Positions 27,144 to 36,544 are shown, numbered from the stretch's first letter. The stretch: DNA of 64,000 nt from Allomuricauda sp. NBRC 101325 (GCF_030268205.1 NZ_BSQF01000001.1:42554-106553); one strand, 5' to 3'. Notes: a model not told the origin generated them from the letters alone. Numbers and translations: made by a program.

Positions 27144-29768
27144 CTACTTCAAACTTGCCAAACTCTTTTCCAAAGTTTCAATCTTAGCTTCTGCATCTGC
27201 TGCTTTTTTGCGTTCAACGGCAACCACTTGTTCAGGAGCATTGTTCACAAAGCGTTCGTTGCTCAACTTCTTTTCCACAGATTTTAAAAATCCTTTGGTG
27301 TAGTTCAACTCTTCGGTAATCTTTGCAATTTCTGCTTCCACATCAATGGCTCCACTGATCGGAATAAAGTATTCGTTACTCTTTACCCTAAAGGTCAATG
27401 CACCATCCAAACTGGCATCCACCGTTTCCAATTTGGAAAGGTTCCCCAATTTTTGAATGATAGCATCCATTTGAGAGTTCACACCTTCAGCATTCATCAT
27501 AAAAAGTTCAAGACTATCCTTTTGTGGGATATTCTTTTCTTTTCTGATGGTTCTTATTCCTGATATCACTTCAGCAGCAAACTCAAAATTGACAATCAAT
27601 TCGGCATCTACCTTTTCTTCTTTCGGCCATTGGGAAACAATCAAAGCTTCTTCAGGGGTTCTTTCCGCAATATGCTGCCAAACCTCTTCCGTTAAGAATG
27701 GCATGAAAGGGTGTAACAACTTCAAGTTTTCTTCAAAAAGTCGCAATACCTCATCATAAGTGGTCTGGTCAATCGGTTTTTGATAGTCAGGTTTTACAAT
27801 CTCCAACAACCAAGAACAAAAATCGTCCCACACCAATTTATAAATGGCCATCAACGCATCCGAAATTCTATATTTTGAAAAGTGATCTTCAATCTCCACC
27901 AATGTTTGGTTGAACTTGGCTTTGTACCATTCAATTCCAACTTTTGCAGCTTCGGGTTGGGGCAATTCGGCTACTTCCCATCCTTTTACCAAACGGAACG
28001 CATTCCAAATTTTATTGGCAAAGTTGGATCCTTGCTGACAAAGGGCTTCATCGAACAACAAATCGTTTCCTGCGGCGGAACTCAACAACAATCCCACACG
28101 AACACCATCTGCACCAAAGTCCTCAATCAATTTTAGGGCATCTGGAGAGTTCCCCAACGATTTAGACATTTTTCTACGTTGCTTATCTCGTACCAATCCC
28201 GTTAGGTATACATTTTCGAAAGGTCTTTTTCCTCGGTATTCGTACCCTGCAATGATCATACGGGCCACCCAGAAAAACAAAATATCTGGACCTGTTACCA
28301 AATCATTGGTTGGGTAATAGTAGTTTACCTCATCATTTTCGGGTTCCAAAATTCCACCAAAAACACTGATGGGCCATAACCAAGAGGAGAACCAGGTATC
28401 CAAAACATCTGCATCTTGACGCAGATCTGAAGCTTGGATTTTTGGATTTTTAGCTTGCGCCAATTTTAGCGCTTCTTCTGGAGTTTCAGCTACCACAAAA
28501 TCTTCCTTGCCATCGCCATAATAATAAGCTGGTATTTGCTGACCCCACCATAATTGGCGGGAAATGTTCCAATCGCGAATGTTTTCCATCCAATGGCGAT
28601 AGGTATTATCAAACTTGGATGGATATAATTTCACATCCTTGGTTTTTAGTACACCTTCCAAAGCAGGTTTTGACAAATTTTCCATTTTCAGGAACCATTG
28701 ATCGGACAAACGAGGTTCGATTACGGCTTTGGTTCTTTCTGAGGTACCCACCTTATTGATGTGCTGCTCGGTTTTTACCAAAAAGCCCTTTTCTTCCAAT
28801 TCTTTGGAAATTTCCTTTCGTACCACGAATCGGTCTTTGCCCTCGTAGTGCATTCCAAAGGAATTCAAGGTAGCATCCTCATTAAATATATCGATGACCT
28901 CAAGGTTGTGTTTTTCCCCAAGGTTTTTATCGTTTTCATCGTGGGCTGGTGTTACCTTTAAGCAACCTGTACCAAATTCCACATCTACATACTCATCTTC
29001 GATAATTGGAATTACCCTTCCGCAAATAGGAACAATGGCTTTTTTGCCACGCAAATGGTGGTAACGCTCATCATTTGGGTTAATACAAATTGCAGTATCT
29101 CCTAAAATGGTTTCGGGACGCGTTGTGGCAATGGTCACTTTTTCATCAGAACCTTCAATGGCATAAGACAAGTAATACAAATTCCCTTGTCTTTCTTCAT
29201 AAATTACTTCTTCATCGGATAAAGTGGTCTTGGCCTCTGGATCCCAATTTACCATGCGAAATCCACGGTAAATCAAACCTTTATTATAAAGATCCACAAA
29301 AACCTTGATTACGGAGGCTGACATATCGTCGTCCATCGTGAACTTGGTGCGGTCCCAATCACAGGAACAACCCAATTTCTTTAACTGTTGAAGGATGACA
29401 CCGCCATATTCATTGGTCCAGTCCCAAGCATGTTTCAAGAAATCCTCACGAGACAAATCGGCCTTATTGATTCCCTGCTCCTTTAATCTAGCAACAACTT
29501 TAGCTTCGGTAGCAATGGAAGCGTGGTCCATTCCTGGTACCCAACAGGCATTTTTACCCAAAAGCCGTGCTCTTCGGATCAAAACATCTTGAATGGTATT
29601 GTTGAGCATATGGCCCATGTGCAGCACCCCGGTTACGTTTGGCGGTGGAATTACAATGGTATAGGGCTCTCTTTCATCTGGCTTACTACTGAAATAATCG
29701 TGCTGTGTCCAGTACGAATACCAGTGCTCTTCTACCCTTTTGGGCTCATATTTTGATGGAATTTCCAT
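27144..29768 (-). CDS. valS: Valine--tRNA ligase
   Basis: It charges tRNA-Val. It has 874 residues from the ATG at 29768 ([17 protein letters not shown]); upstream in-frame residues look like leader. The class I motifs are the HIGH-type HMGH in [12 protein letters not shown] (about 42-53) and KMSKS in [18 protein letters not shown] and WDTFDEW-like regions mark editing and anticodon parts, and a C-terminal coiled coil (about 805-874) is present. GH109 starts 47 bases downstream, so read-through is possible. Confidence 0.97.
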   Translation of the reverse strand: MEIPSKYEPKRVEEHWYSYWTQHDYFSSKPDEREPYTIVIPPPNVTGVLHMGHMLNNTIQDVLIRRARLLGKNACWVPGMDHASIATEAKVVARLKEQGINKADLSREDFLKHAWDWTNEYGGVILQQLKKLGCSCDWDRTKFTMDDDMSASVIKVFVDLYNKGLIYRGFRMVNWDPEAKTTLSDEEVIYEERQGNLYYLSYAIEGSDEKVTIATTRPETILGDTAICINPNDERYHHLRGKKAIVPICGRVIPIIEDEYVDVEFGTGCLKVTPAHDENDKNLGEKHNLEVIDIFNEDATLNSFGMHYEGKDRFVVRKEISKELEEKGFLVKTEQHINKVGTSERTKAVIEPRLSDQWFLKMENLSKPALEGVLKTKDVKLYPSKFDNTYRHWMENIRDWNISRQLWWGQQIPAYYYGDGKEDFVVAETPEEALKLAQAKNPKIQASDLRQDADVLDTWFSSWLWPISVFGGILEPENDEVNYYYPTNDLVTGPDILFFWVARMIIAGYEYRGKRPFENVYLTGLVRDKQRRKMSKSLGNSPDALKLIEDFGADGVRVGLLLSSAAGNDLLFDEALCQQGSNFANKIWNAFRLVKGWEVAELPQPEAAKVGIEWYKAKFNQTLVEIEDHFSKYRISDALMAIYKLVWDDFCSWLLEIVKPDYQKPIDQTTYDEVLRLFEENLKLLHPFMPFLTEEVWQHIAERTPEEALIVSQWPKEEKVDAELIVNFEFAAEVISGIRTIRKEKNIPQKDSLELFMMNAEGVNSQMDAIIQKLGNLSKLETVDASLDGALTFRVKSNEYFIPISGAIDVEAEIAKITEELNYTKGFLKSVEKKLSNERFVNNAPEQVVAVERKKAADAEAKIETLEKSLASLK

Positions 29769-29841
29769 TTTTCGGTACAGTTTTTGTTTAATAGGATAAT
29801 GGATTGATTTTTTTGAAGGGAAGCTCAATGTTAATTTTACG

Positions 29842-29856
29842 CTATTCTTCGAATAG
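29842..29856. repeat. Small inverted repeat in the valS leader
   Basis: CTATTC (29842-29847) and GAATAG (29851-29856) are perfect inverted arms around TTC. They lie between the proposed valS promoter and its start codon, so they would be in the mRNA leader. Possible operator or weak hairpin. Confidence 0.3.
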
Positions 29857-29877
29857 AACACAATCCGAAATACGAAA

Positions 29878-29906
29878 CAAAAATAAGTAACGTTATTCTA
29901 TAACAA
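29878..29906 (-). promoter_or_regulatory. valS promoter
   Basis: On the minus strand, TATTTTTG (29878-29885) is an exact -7 box and TTG (29904-29906) a -33 element with an 18-base spacer. The leader to the valS ATG would be roughly 100 bases. Confidence 0.6.
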
Positions 29907-29912
29907 AAGAAT

Positions 29913-29944
29913 TTTGGAAGCAGGTGTCAAAACATCTAACTTTG
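29913..29944 (+). promoter_or_regulatory. DUF1573 gene promoter
   Basis: TTTG (29913-29916), a 20-base spacer and TAACTTTG (29937-29944) give a complete flavobacterial promoter, back to back with the valS promoter 7 bases away. The start codon at 29966 lies 21 bases after the box. Confidence 0.7.
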
Positions 29945-29965
29945 AAGTTCACCCAAAAACCAAAA

Positions 29966-30352
29966 ATGATGAAAAAAACTGTACTCATGCTGTTTATTGG
30001 GCTTCTATCCGTAGGAGCTTTTGCCCAGGCTACAGCTAAAATCGAATTTAAAAGTGACACCGTTGATTATGGTGAAATTGAAAGAGGTAGCGATGGTGTA
30101 CGTGCATTTGAATTTACCAATACTGGAGATGCTCCATTGGTAATCACAGGAGTAAGATCTAGTTGCGGATGTACCATCCCCAAAAAACCTGAAGAACCCA
30201 TTTTACCAGGTAAAACCGGTGTTATTGAGGTAAAATATGATACCAATAGGGTTGGCCCTATTAGAAAAGCCATCACGGTAACCTCCAATGCGGACACACC
30301 TACCACAATCCTGAAAATTAAGGGAACGGTTAAAGGTCCCGGTGCCAAATAA
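29966..30352 (+). CDS. Secreted DUF1573 protein
   Basis: A 128-residue protein with a signal peptide (KKTVLMLFIGLLSVGAFAQ) and one DUF1573 immunoglobulin-like domain. The typical segments are DYGEIERGSDGVRAFEFTNTG, SSCGCTIP and the ending ITVTSNADTP. The Cys pair in SSCGCT is conserved in the family. The start at 29966 (or the next codon, also ATG) fits the promoter and the signal; the longer frame from 29924 overlaps the -7 box and is rejected. Role unknown, periplasmic or surface. Confidence 0.88.
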   Translation: MMKKTVLMLFIGLLSVGAFAQATAKIEFKSDTVDYGEIERGSDGVRAFEFTNTGDAPLVITGVRSSCGCTIPKKPEEPILPGKTGVIEVKYDTNRVGPIRKAITVTSNADTPTTILKIKGTVKGPGAK

Positions 30353-30371
30353 GGAAAAGAAAATTATAAAC

Positions 30372-30405
30372 AAAAAAGCCCCCGATTGTTATCGGGGGCT
30401 TTTTT
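30372..30405. terminator. Bidirectional intrinsic terminator
   Basis: The 9-base stem GCCCCCGAT/ATCGGGGGC (30378-30386, 30391-30399) with loop TGTT is flanked by six A and six T. It ends both the DUF1573 gene and the convergent protease gene. Confidence 0.94.
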
Positions 30406-30406
30406 A

Positions 30407-31750
30407 TTAATCGTCGTCAAACACTTTTTTAAGAACGAAGGTAAACAGCAGATCCCTATTGTACCTTTCAATCAAAACCCTGATTCGTTTTCCTTCGCGC
30501 TCATTGAGCATTTTAAGTATTTCTTGAAGTTTATACCTGTGGATCCGTTTCCCATTCACGGCCAATATCACATCACCTTCCTGCAAACCAGCTTCATCTG
30601 CTGGACTTCCTGCCCGAATACCTGACACCACAATTTCTGGCACCAAACTTAAACGGGTTTTGTTTTCCAATAGGATTTGAACATTACCAAAGGTATCACT
30701 ACCATCATCTGATACAATACCATTGGCATCGGCAATACTTTCCGCTATATAGCGAAGTCCATTGTGCTGTAATTCAATCCCTGCTAAGTTGTATTGAAAT
30801 GGCTCGTTAAAGTTTCCATTCTTTTTAAGCGTAACCAGTCCGCGTGAATAGTCAAAAATCATATTGAAACGTTTCAAAACCTCTCCTCCTACGCTTCCAT
30901 TTCTATCGCCCAAACTGTCCATTCCTTGGAAAGATTCACGGTAAGGAAAGGCGACTTTGGCCTCTTTCAGTTCAAAACCACCGATTCTTACCCCGTTCAC
31001 TTTGCTTCGTTTTCCAAAAATATCTCCACTCAATCCTCGCCCAAGATGGTCCTCGTAATTTTTTTCAGGTATTTCCAATCCTTTCTCTGGGGAATGAAAC
31101 AACCAAAGTGCATCACTACTTCCCGTATCCACCAACAATTTTACTGGAACGTTGGTGGTATCCCGCATTAAAACGGTCCCGGCCACATAAGCCTTTCTAT
31201 TGTCCACTATCAATGGTATGGTCTGTGCGTTTCTCTGTTCTTTGTATTTATAATGCGTAGGGTTATACAGTTTCAATATTTTAGATGAATAGTTAACCTC
31301 AACGATAAAATCCCGAAACAAATCATAGCCCATGATCCCATGCACAGGAATGCCCAATGATGTGGAAAGATTGATGTCCTTGTCCAAAACCACATAAAGA
31401 TCTTGTGCAAAATTCTTGGCCTTGCCCAAAGCGAAGGCATTTATCCTTGAGCTCAATGCTTTCATAGGCTCTCCATCCCCAAGTCCACGAATGGTAACTT
31501 CAGAAACATTATTAATGGCAACAGAATCGGATTCGGATAAATTGAAGAGAATGGGTTTGCTTACCCCAGAATCCAAAATAAAGGTAAGTTCGGTTCCATT
31601 GATCTCAACCGGGATGATGATCAAGTTATTGATAAGTTCAAACCTTATCTTTTGAAACTTTTGGTCTTTGGGCAAATGATATCCCTGTCCCATCATAAAG
31701 AGGGGAATCATTATTAAAAGCGCAAAAAATGTTAATTTCTTACCCATCAT
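30407..31750 (-). CDS. Retropepsin-like aspartyl protease with PDZ domain
   Basis: A 447-residue exported protein with a signal peptide or anchor (KKLTFFALLIMIPLFMMGQG). Two aspartyl-protease-like halves show the catalytic motifs FILDSGVS (about 56-63) and LLVDTGSSDALW (about 202-213). A C-terminal PDZ domain follows (about 355-440, with AGLQEGDVILAVNG). It probably degrades or trims envelope proteins. The start at 31750 (MMGKK) is preferred; the frame upstream lacks signal character. It ends directly at the terminator. Confidence 0.85.
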   Translation of the reverse strand: MMGKKLTFFALLIMIPLFMMGQGYHLPKDQKFQKIRFELINNLIIIPVEINGTELTFILDSGVSKPILFNLSESDSVAINNVSEVTIRGLGDGEPMKALSSRINAFALGKAKNFAQDLYVVLDKDINLSTSLGIPVHGIMGYDLFRDFIVEVNYSSKILKLYNPTHYKYKEQRNAQTIPLIVDNRKAYVAGTVLMRDTTNVPVKLLVDTGSSDALWLFHSPEKGLEIPEKNYEDHLGRGLSGDIFGKRSKVNGVRIGGFELKEAKVAFPYRESFQGMDSLGDRNGSVGGEVLKRFNMIFDYSRGLVTLKKNGNFNEPFQYNLAGIELQHNGLRYIAESIADANGIVSDDGSDTFGNVQILLENKTRLSLVPEIVVSGIRAGSPADEAGLQEGDVILAVNGKRIHRYKLQEILKMLNEREGKRIRVLIERYNRDLLFTFVLKKVFDDD

Positions 31751-31896
31751 GCCCAATTTTAACCATCCATTGTTATTAAATATATAAAATAAAGTCATTC
31801 AATTCCTTTAATTTAACATTTCACTAACCGTACAATTATTCCCAAAAGTTGTTGTTTTCAACAGCTGTTTTCATCATTTTTGCCAAAAATTTCGTC

Positions 31897-33087
31897 ATGC
31901 CAAGTATCTCAAACAAGGGGCAACAGATGCCCGCTTCACCCATCCGTAAATTGGTGCCTTATGCGGAAGCCGCTAAAAAGCGAGGGGTTAACGTTATCCA
32001 CCTCAACATAGGTCAACCCGACATAAAGACACCCAAGTTGGCATTAGATGCGGTAAGAAACCACAATATTGAAGTACTATCTTACAGTATGACAGAGGGT
32101 TCCGAAGTGTACCGTCAAAAAATTGCAGATTACTATGCCAAAAAGGATATTCATGTAACGGCACAAGAAATCATAGTGACCACAGGAGGTTCGGAGGCGC
32201 TGTCTTTTGCAATGGGTACCATTATGGATGCTGGAGACGAGGTCATTATTCCAGAACCATTTTATGCGAATTATAATGGATTTGCCACGGCCATGGGTGT
32301 TAATGTGGTACCTATCGCCTCGAGCATTGATGAAAATTTTGCCTTGCCACCCATTTCTGATTTTGAGACTTTGATCAGTCCGAAAACCAAGGCGATTTTA
32401 ATTTGCAATCCTGGCAACCCAACAGGTTACCTTTATAGTAAGGAAGAAATTGAACAATTGGCCGCTTTGGTAAAAAAACACAATTTGTTTTTGATTGCAG
32501 ACGAAGTATATCGTGAGTTCACATATGACGGACGTGAGCATTTTTCCATTTTACAATTGGACGGATTGGACGATTACGCCATAGTCATTGATTCCGTTTC
32601 TAAAAGATACAGTATGTGCGGCGCCAGAATCGGTTGCTTGGTTTCCAAAAACAAAGAAGTAATTCAAACCGCATTAAAATTTGCCCAAGCACGTTTATCG
32701 CCCCCAACCTTTGCACAAATTGCCAGTGAGGCTGCTCTGGAAACCCCACAAGAATATTTTGATGATGTGATCAACGAATATGTGGCCCGAAGAAATACTT
32801 TGGTTACCGAACTGAAAAAATTGGATGGGATCAAGGTTGCCGTTCCACAAGGTGCATTTTATTGTGTGGTGGAATTGCCCATTGCCGATGCCGATGATTT
32901 TGCCCAATGGCTGCTTGAAAACTTTGAAATGGATGGCAGCACCGTTATGGTCGCTCCTGCTGCAGGTTTCTACGCTACTCCCGGATTGGGAAAAAATCAA
33001 ATTAGAATTGCCTATGTGCTCGAAAAAGAGCAACTTGTAATGGCTGTTCAAATTTTGGGCACAGCTTTAAAGCAGTACAACGCTTAG
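31897..33087 (+). CDS. PLP-dependent class I/II aminotransferase
   Basis: A 396-residue fold-type I aminotransferase of the aspartate aminotransferase group. NIGQPDIKTP is near residue 45, the cofactor loop TTGGSEALSFAMG near 105, NPGNPTG near 190, and the PLP lysine in SVSKRYSMCGARIG near 250. The start MPSISNKGQQMP at 31897 is used; the frame from 31849 begins with non-conserved hydrophobic residues. Its stop overlaps the GTG of murB (TAGTG), so the two are coupled. The amino acid specificity is not certain. Confidence 0.9.
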   Translation: MPSISNKGQQMPASPIRKLVPYAEAAKKRGVNVIHLNIGQPDIKTPKLALDAVRNHNIEVLSYSMTEGSEVYRQKIADYYAKKDIHVTAQEIIVTTGGSEALSFAMGTIMDAGDEVIIPEPFYANYNGFATAMGVNVVPIASSIDENFALPPISDFETLISPKTKAILICNPGNPTGYLYSKEEIEQLAALVKKHNLFLIADEVYREFTYDGREHFSILQLDGLDDYAIVIDSVSKRYSMCGARIGCLVSKNKEVIQTALKFAQARLSPPTFAQIASEAALETPQEYFDDVINEYVARRNTLVTELKKLDGIKVAVPQGAFYCVVELPIADADDFAQWLLENFEMDGSTVMVAPAAGFYATPGLGKNQIRIAYVLEKEQLVMAVQILGTALKQYNA

Positions 33088-34103
33088 TGAATATACTGGA
33101 GAACATATCCTTAAAAGATTACAATACCTTTGGTATTGATGCAAAGGCCCGATTTTTTGTCGAGATCACGGGCTTGGCACAGCTTCAAAAAGTTCTGGAA
33201 TTAAAGGCTTATCCCGAAAAATTCATACTCAGCGGTGGCAGTAACATTTTGCTTACCAAAGATATTGATGCCCTTGTGATGCACATCAAACTAAAGGGCA
33301 TTACCATAGTAGATGAGGATGAAGATATAGTTGAAATAAAAGTAATGGCTGGTGAAAACTGGCATCAACTGGTACTTTGGACTCTCGAACATGACTTTGG
33401 CGGACTTGAAAACCTTTCACTGATTCCTGGAAATGTGGGCACGGCCCCGATTCAAAATATTGGTGCATATGGGGTGGAACTTAAAGATGTTTTTGTGAGC
33501 TGTGCAGCCATGGATATGAAAACGGGCGAGTTAGTCGGATTTGATAAAGAGGAATGCCAATTCGGATACCGTGATTCCATTTTTAAAAACGATGCCAAGG
33601 GGAAATATATAATCACTTCAGTAAATCTTCGTCTTACCAAGAAAAACCATAAGCTGCAAACGGGTTATGGGGCCATAGAAGGACAATTGAAGGACAAAAA
33701 CATTGTGTATCCCACCATTAAGGATATTTCGGATGCGGTTATCGCCATTCGACAAAGTAAGTTACCAGACCCAAAGGTAATTGGGAACAGTGGTAGTTTT
33801 TTTAAAAACCCTGTTGTTTCCAAAAAGAAATTCGACAAGTTCAGAAAAGCGAATCCCGATGCCCCTTTTTACGAAGTCGATGAAAATGAATACAAAATTC
33901 CCGCGGGTTGGCTCATTGAGCAATGTGGCTTTAAGGGAAAACGATTTGCGGATGCCGGGGTTCATGAAAAACAGGCCTTGGTGCTTGTGAACCATGGCAA
34001 CACCACCGGAAAGGAAATATTATACCTGGCCAAGAAAATCCAAGAGGAGGTAAAGAAAAAGTTTGGGATAAAAATTCAGCCCGAAGTGAACCTTATAAAA
34101 TAA
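33087..34103 (+). CDS. murB: UDP-N-acetylenolpyruvoylglucosamine reductase
   Basis: An FAD enzyme that makes UDP-MurNAc for peptidoglycan. It has 338 residues from a GTG overlapping the aminotransferase stop. FAD-binding SGGSNILL (about 48-55) and PGNVGTAPIQNIGAYG (about 114-129) are seen, with the catalytic Ser in GNSGSFFKNP (about 233) and Glu in QPEVNLI at the C-terminus. All family landmarks are present. Two hairpins follow. Confidence 0.95.
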   Translation: MNILENISLKDYNTFGIDAKARFFVEITGLAQLQKVLELKAYPEKFILSGGSNILLTKDIDALVMHIKLKGITIVDEDEDIVEIKVMAGENWHQLVLWTLEHDFGGLENLSLIPGNVGTAPIQNIGAYGVELKDVFVSCAAMDMKTGELVGFDKEECQFGYRDSIFKNDAKGKYIITSVNLRLTKKNHKLQTGYGAIEGQLKDKNIVYPTIKDISDAVIAIRQSKLPDPKVIGNSGSFFKNPVVSKKKFDKFRKANPDAPFYEVDENEYKIPAGWLIEQCGFKGKRFADAGVHEKQALVLVNHGNTTGKEILYLAKKIQEEVKKKFGIKIQPEVNLIK

Positions 34104-34104
34104 G

Positions 34105-34139
34105 ATAACCCCCACGTTAAAGTCAACTGCGGGGGTTAT
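34105..34139 (+). other. Hairpin after murB
   Basis: ATAACCCCC (34105-34113) pairs with GGGGGTTAT (34131-34139) around a 17-base loop. There is no T-run, so it may be an mRNA 3' protecting hairpin rather than a terminator. Confidence 0.4.
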
Positions 34140-34174
34140 ACCAAACCAAACTAACCAAATTTTTGTATGTCTTT

Positions 34175-34199
34175 GGGTTACTTCAACCCTTTTTTCTTT
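34175..34199 (+). terminator. Intrinsic terminator between murB and the ECF sigma gene
   Basis: The stem GGGTT/AACCC (34175-34179, 34185-34189), loop ACTTC, is followed by a run of six T, a C and more T. It is a short stem with a strong tail; it separates murB from the sigma factor gene. Confidence 0.6.
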
Positions 34200-34234
34200 T
34201 TCATAGAGCTAGACTGAAAATGCTTTTTCTGCCG

Positions 34235-34242
34235 TAGCTTTG
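34235..34242 (+). promoter_or_regulatory. -7 box for sigma/anti-sigma operon
   Basis: TAGCTTTG matches TAnnTTTG, 67 bases before the ATG at 34310. No TTG at -33 spacing. ECF operons often also have their own sigma-specific promoter, which I cannot identify. Confidence 0.4.
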
Positions 34243-34309
34243 TCTTATATACGAGATAAATCCTATTTTAGATTTTTGCCCAATAAAAATTTTACCAAAA
34301 AAACCATAG

Positions 34310-34876
34310 ATGAGTACATTGATTGAAAGACATATTGTGTCGCTTCTAGCGGAAAAGGACGATAGGGCCATTTCCTTACTCTATGAAAACTATGGAGATA
34401 CACTTTTTGGGGTAGCTTACAAAGTGGTTAAAGACGAAGATCTTGCCCAAGATGTTTTACAGGAAAGTTTTATAAAAATTTGGAAAAAAGCCGACACTTA
34501 TGACGCTTCCAAGGCCAAACTTTTTACTTGGTTGTTTCGAATTACCAGAAACACGGCCATCGATAAGTTAAGAAGTGTTAATAATAAAGCGGATAAGGAA
34601 ATCCAAATGGATGTTTCAGACGTATATAAAGTTGGAGTGAAGGGTTTAAACCCAGAACATCTAGACATCCAAGAAAACCTGGATAAAATAGAAGACAAGT
34701 ACAGAATTGTTCTAGAAGCCTTATTTTTTGACGGAATGACGCAGCAGGAGGCAAGTGAGGAACTGGACATTCCCTTGGGAACTATAAAATCCAGATTAAA
34801 GATCGGACTCCGGGAACTTGGAAAGATTTATGGTACAACCATGGCTTTGCTCCTTTTATTAAACATACTGCCATGA
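34310..34876 (+). CDS. ECF RNA polymerase sigma factor
   Basis: A 188-residue sigma-70 family ECF factor: the sigma2 region with AQDVLQESFIKIWKKAD (about 46-62), and the sigma4 helix-turn-helix FFDGMTQQEASEELDIPLGTIKSRL (about 143-167). It ends in an unusual hydrophobic tail TTMALLLLLNILP. The stop overlaps the RskA-type anti-sigma start (ATGA), so the pair is translationally coupled: the factor is held inactive until the membrane partner releases it. Confidence 0.92.
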   Translation: MSTLIERHIVSLLAEKDDRAISLLYENYGDTLFGVAYKVVKDEDLAQDVLQESFIKIWKKADTYDASKAKLFTWLFRITRNTAIDKLRSVNNKADKEIQMDVSDVYKVGVKGLNPEHLDIQENLDKIEDKYRIVLEALFFDGMTQQEASEELDIPLGTIKSRLKIGLRELGKIYGTTMALLLLLNILP

Positions 34877-35631
34877 AAGAAAAAGTTAGAATATTTTTAG
34901 AGTCGGATATCCTTGAAAAATATCTTGTCGGAGATACCACCAAGGAAGAATCCCAACAAGCTGAAAGATACATCGCCATGTATCCCGAAGTAAGAGAGAC
35001 CTACGATGAGCTTCAAAAGAATTTGGAGAGCTTCGCCAATATGTACGCCAGAAAAACTCCAGAGGGCCTAAAGGAAATTATTATGGCCAGCGCCAAAAAG
35101 GAGACCATGGTAAGCAGAAAAGTGCTTCGATATGCCATAGCGGCTAGTGTGGCCATTATGCTTTTTGCAGGTTCATCCGTTTTCTTCTGGAACCAAAATC
35201 AAAATCTACAGGAGGAAAACAACTTGGTCAACAGCAAAATCAAGTATTTGGAAAACAATATGAAAGATCAATTGGCCGATATGAGAAACCAATTTATCGT
35301 ATTGAACAACCCAGATACCAAAAAACTACAGGTTAATGGTAAGCGCGAAGCCAAAGAATTAAAAGCTGTTGCCTACATCAACCCCATTAAAAAACTTTCG
35401 TACATCAATGTAAGCAATGTTCCTGATCTTCCAGATAACAAATGCTTCCAAATGTGGGCCGAAGTGAATGGAGAATTGGTAAACTTGGGTGTCATCAAAC
35501 AATTTGACGAAAAGGACAAATTGCTTGCACTACCCTATTCAGACAAAGCTGTAGGTTACATCACTATTGAGCCAGAAGGAGGCAACACATCTCCTTCCGT
35601 GGATAATATAGTGGCCAATATCACGTATTAG
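34873..35631 (+). CDS. RskA-type transmembrane anti-sigma factor
   Basis: A 252-residue protein: a cytosolic N-terminal sigma-binding region (1-80), one membrane segment (about 85-106, ending GSSVFFW), a short coiled coil (about 108-145, QNLQEENNLVNSKIKYLENN), and a C-terminal periplasmic RskA domain containing KCFQMWAEVNGE. It controls the sigma factor that overlaps its start. The signal it senses is unknown. Confidence 0.9.
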   Translation: MKEKVRIFLESDILEKYLVGDTTKEESQQAERYIAMYPEVRETYDELQKNLESFANMYARKTPEGLKEIIMASAKKETMVSRKVLRYAIAASVAIMLFAGSSVFFWNQNQNLQEENNLVNSKIKYLENNMKDQLADMRNQFIVLNNPDTKKLQVNGKREAKELKAVAYINPIKKLSYINVSNVPDLPDNKCFQMWAEVNGELVNLGVIKQFDEKDKLLALPYSDKAVGYITIEPEGGNTSPSVDNIVANITY

Positions 35632-35681
35632 GCAACCTCAAAGAAACCTTAAAGTTGCATACCCTTTCGCTAGGTATTTTG

Positions 35682-35689
35682 TACCTTTG
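35682..35689 (+). promoter_or_regulatory. -7 box for the Cys-rich small membrane protein
   Basis: TACCTTTG lies 15 bases before the ATG at 35705. TTG at 35655-35657 is 24 bases upstream, one base beyond the usual range. This favours 35705 over the TTG at 35687 as start. Confidence 0.5.
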
Positions 35690-35704
35690 TGCAAAAGTTG
35701 GATT

Positions 35705-35908
35705 ATGAAGTTAGCACTATTGACCATAGGCCTATTATCCCTTGCATTTGCTGGAATTGCCATTAAAATCTGGGGTAAAAAAGATGGAAAGTTCGCAGGA
35801 ACCTGCGCAAGTCAAAGCCCATTTTTAAACAAAGAAGGAGAAGCCTGTGGTTTCTGTGGAAAACTGCCAAGCGAGCAAGATTGCAAAAAAGACGCAGTTA
35901 CCCAGTAA
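35705..35908 (+). CDS. Small single-pass membrane protein with four cysteines
   Basis: A 67-residue protein: one membrane segment (about 3-22) and then a short domain with Cys 34, 48, 51 and 60 (pattern C-x13-C-x2-C-x8-C), reading GTCAS and ACGFCGK. The layout recalls NqrM (DUF539), the small protein that helps mature the sodium-pumping NQR complex by iron delivery, but the spacing differs, so this is only a possibility. It lies between the anti-sigma gene and a second sigma factor gene. Confidence 0.65.
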   Translation: MKLALLTIGLLSLAFAGIAIKIWGKKDGKFAGTCASQSPFLNKEGEACGFCGKLPSEQDCKKDAVTQ

Positions 35909-35939
35909 TAAATCTTTATATTTAGGCTAAAACCCATTT

Positions 35940-36500
35940 TTGGAGAAAACCGAAGATTCCATTAAAGACATTATTCAAAAGGCAAAAACGGGAAATCAGA
36001 TTGCCTTTAGCACTCTTTTGGACACTTTTTGGAACGATGTGTACGGTTTTCAAATGCTTCGCACCAAAAATGAAAACGATGCCGAGGATATTACCATCCG
36101 CACCTTTTCCCGTGCTTTCGACCGTATAGAAACCTACGATGAAGCCTATGAATTCAAAACTTGGCTCATTACCATTTCCAAAAATTTGCATGTGGATTTG
36201 CTTCGAAAACGCAAAAAAAGCTTTTTGGATGAAATGGAAGCCCGCGGGGATGAGGTCAAACGGGTTTTGGACGAAACACCCTCCGTTGAAGACCAATTGA
36301 TCATCGAACAAAACCTTGCCAATCTGTTGCAAGACATCAAAAAGTTAAAGCCCCATTACCAAAAGGTGATCAACCTTCGATACTTCAACGAAATGAGCTA
36401 TGCCGATATCGCTAAGGAGCTCAACGAACCCGTGAATAACGTAAAGGTAAAATTGCTGCGTGCCAAAAAACTTTTGGCAGAAATCATCAAGAAAAAGTGA
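35940..36500 (+). CDS. ECF RNA polymerase sigma factor (second)
   Basis: A 186-residue sigma factor: sigma2 with NENDAEDITIRTFSRAFDRIETYD (about 41-64), and the sigma4 helix-turn-helix LRYFNEMSYADIAKELNEPVNNVKVKLLRAKKLL (about 145-178). The best start is TTG at 35940 (MEKTEDSIKD). No anti-sigma gene is next to it; the next gene is lipA after 63 bases. An AT-rich TATATTTA resembling a -7 box lies just upstream at about 35922. Confidence 0.9.
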   Translation: MEKTEDSIKDIIQKAKTGNQIAFSTLLDTFWNDVYGFQMLRTKNENDAEDITIRTFSRAFDRIETYDEAYEFKTWLITISKNLHVDLLRKRKKSFLDEMEARGDEVKRVLDETPSVEDQLIIEQNLANLLQDIKKLKPHYQKVINLRYFNEMSYADIAKELNEPVNNVKVKLLRAKKLLAEIIKKK

Positions 36501-36536
36501 TGCTGCTTTAGGCATTAACTTTAGTTTCCAGTTTAG

Positions 36537-36544
36537 TATCTTTG
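36537..36544 (+). promoter_or_regulatory. -7 box of lipA
   Basis: TATCTTTG is an exact TAnnTTTG element, 19 bases before the lipA ATG. The -33 side is weak. Confidence 0.5.

Noticed and set aside
26563..27303. 246-codon plus-strand frame across the GH109 start and valS end
   Set aside because: It is antisense to two confident genes, crosses their boundary and is Cys/His-rich without domain pattern.
35687..35704. Upstream TTG start for the small Cys protein
   Set aside because: It overlaps the -7 box; the ATG at 35705 gives a clean membrane segment.
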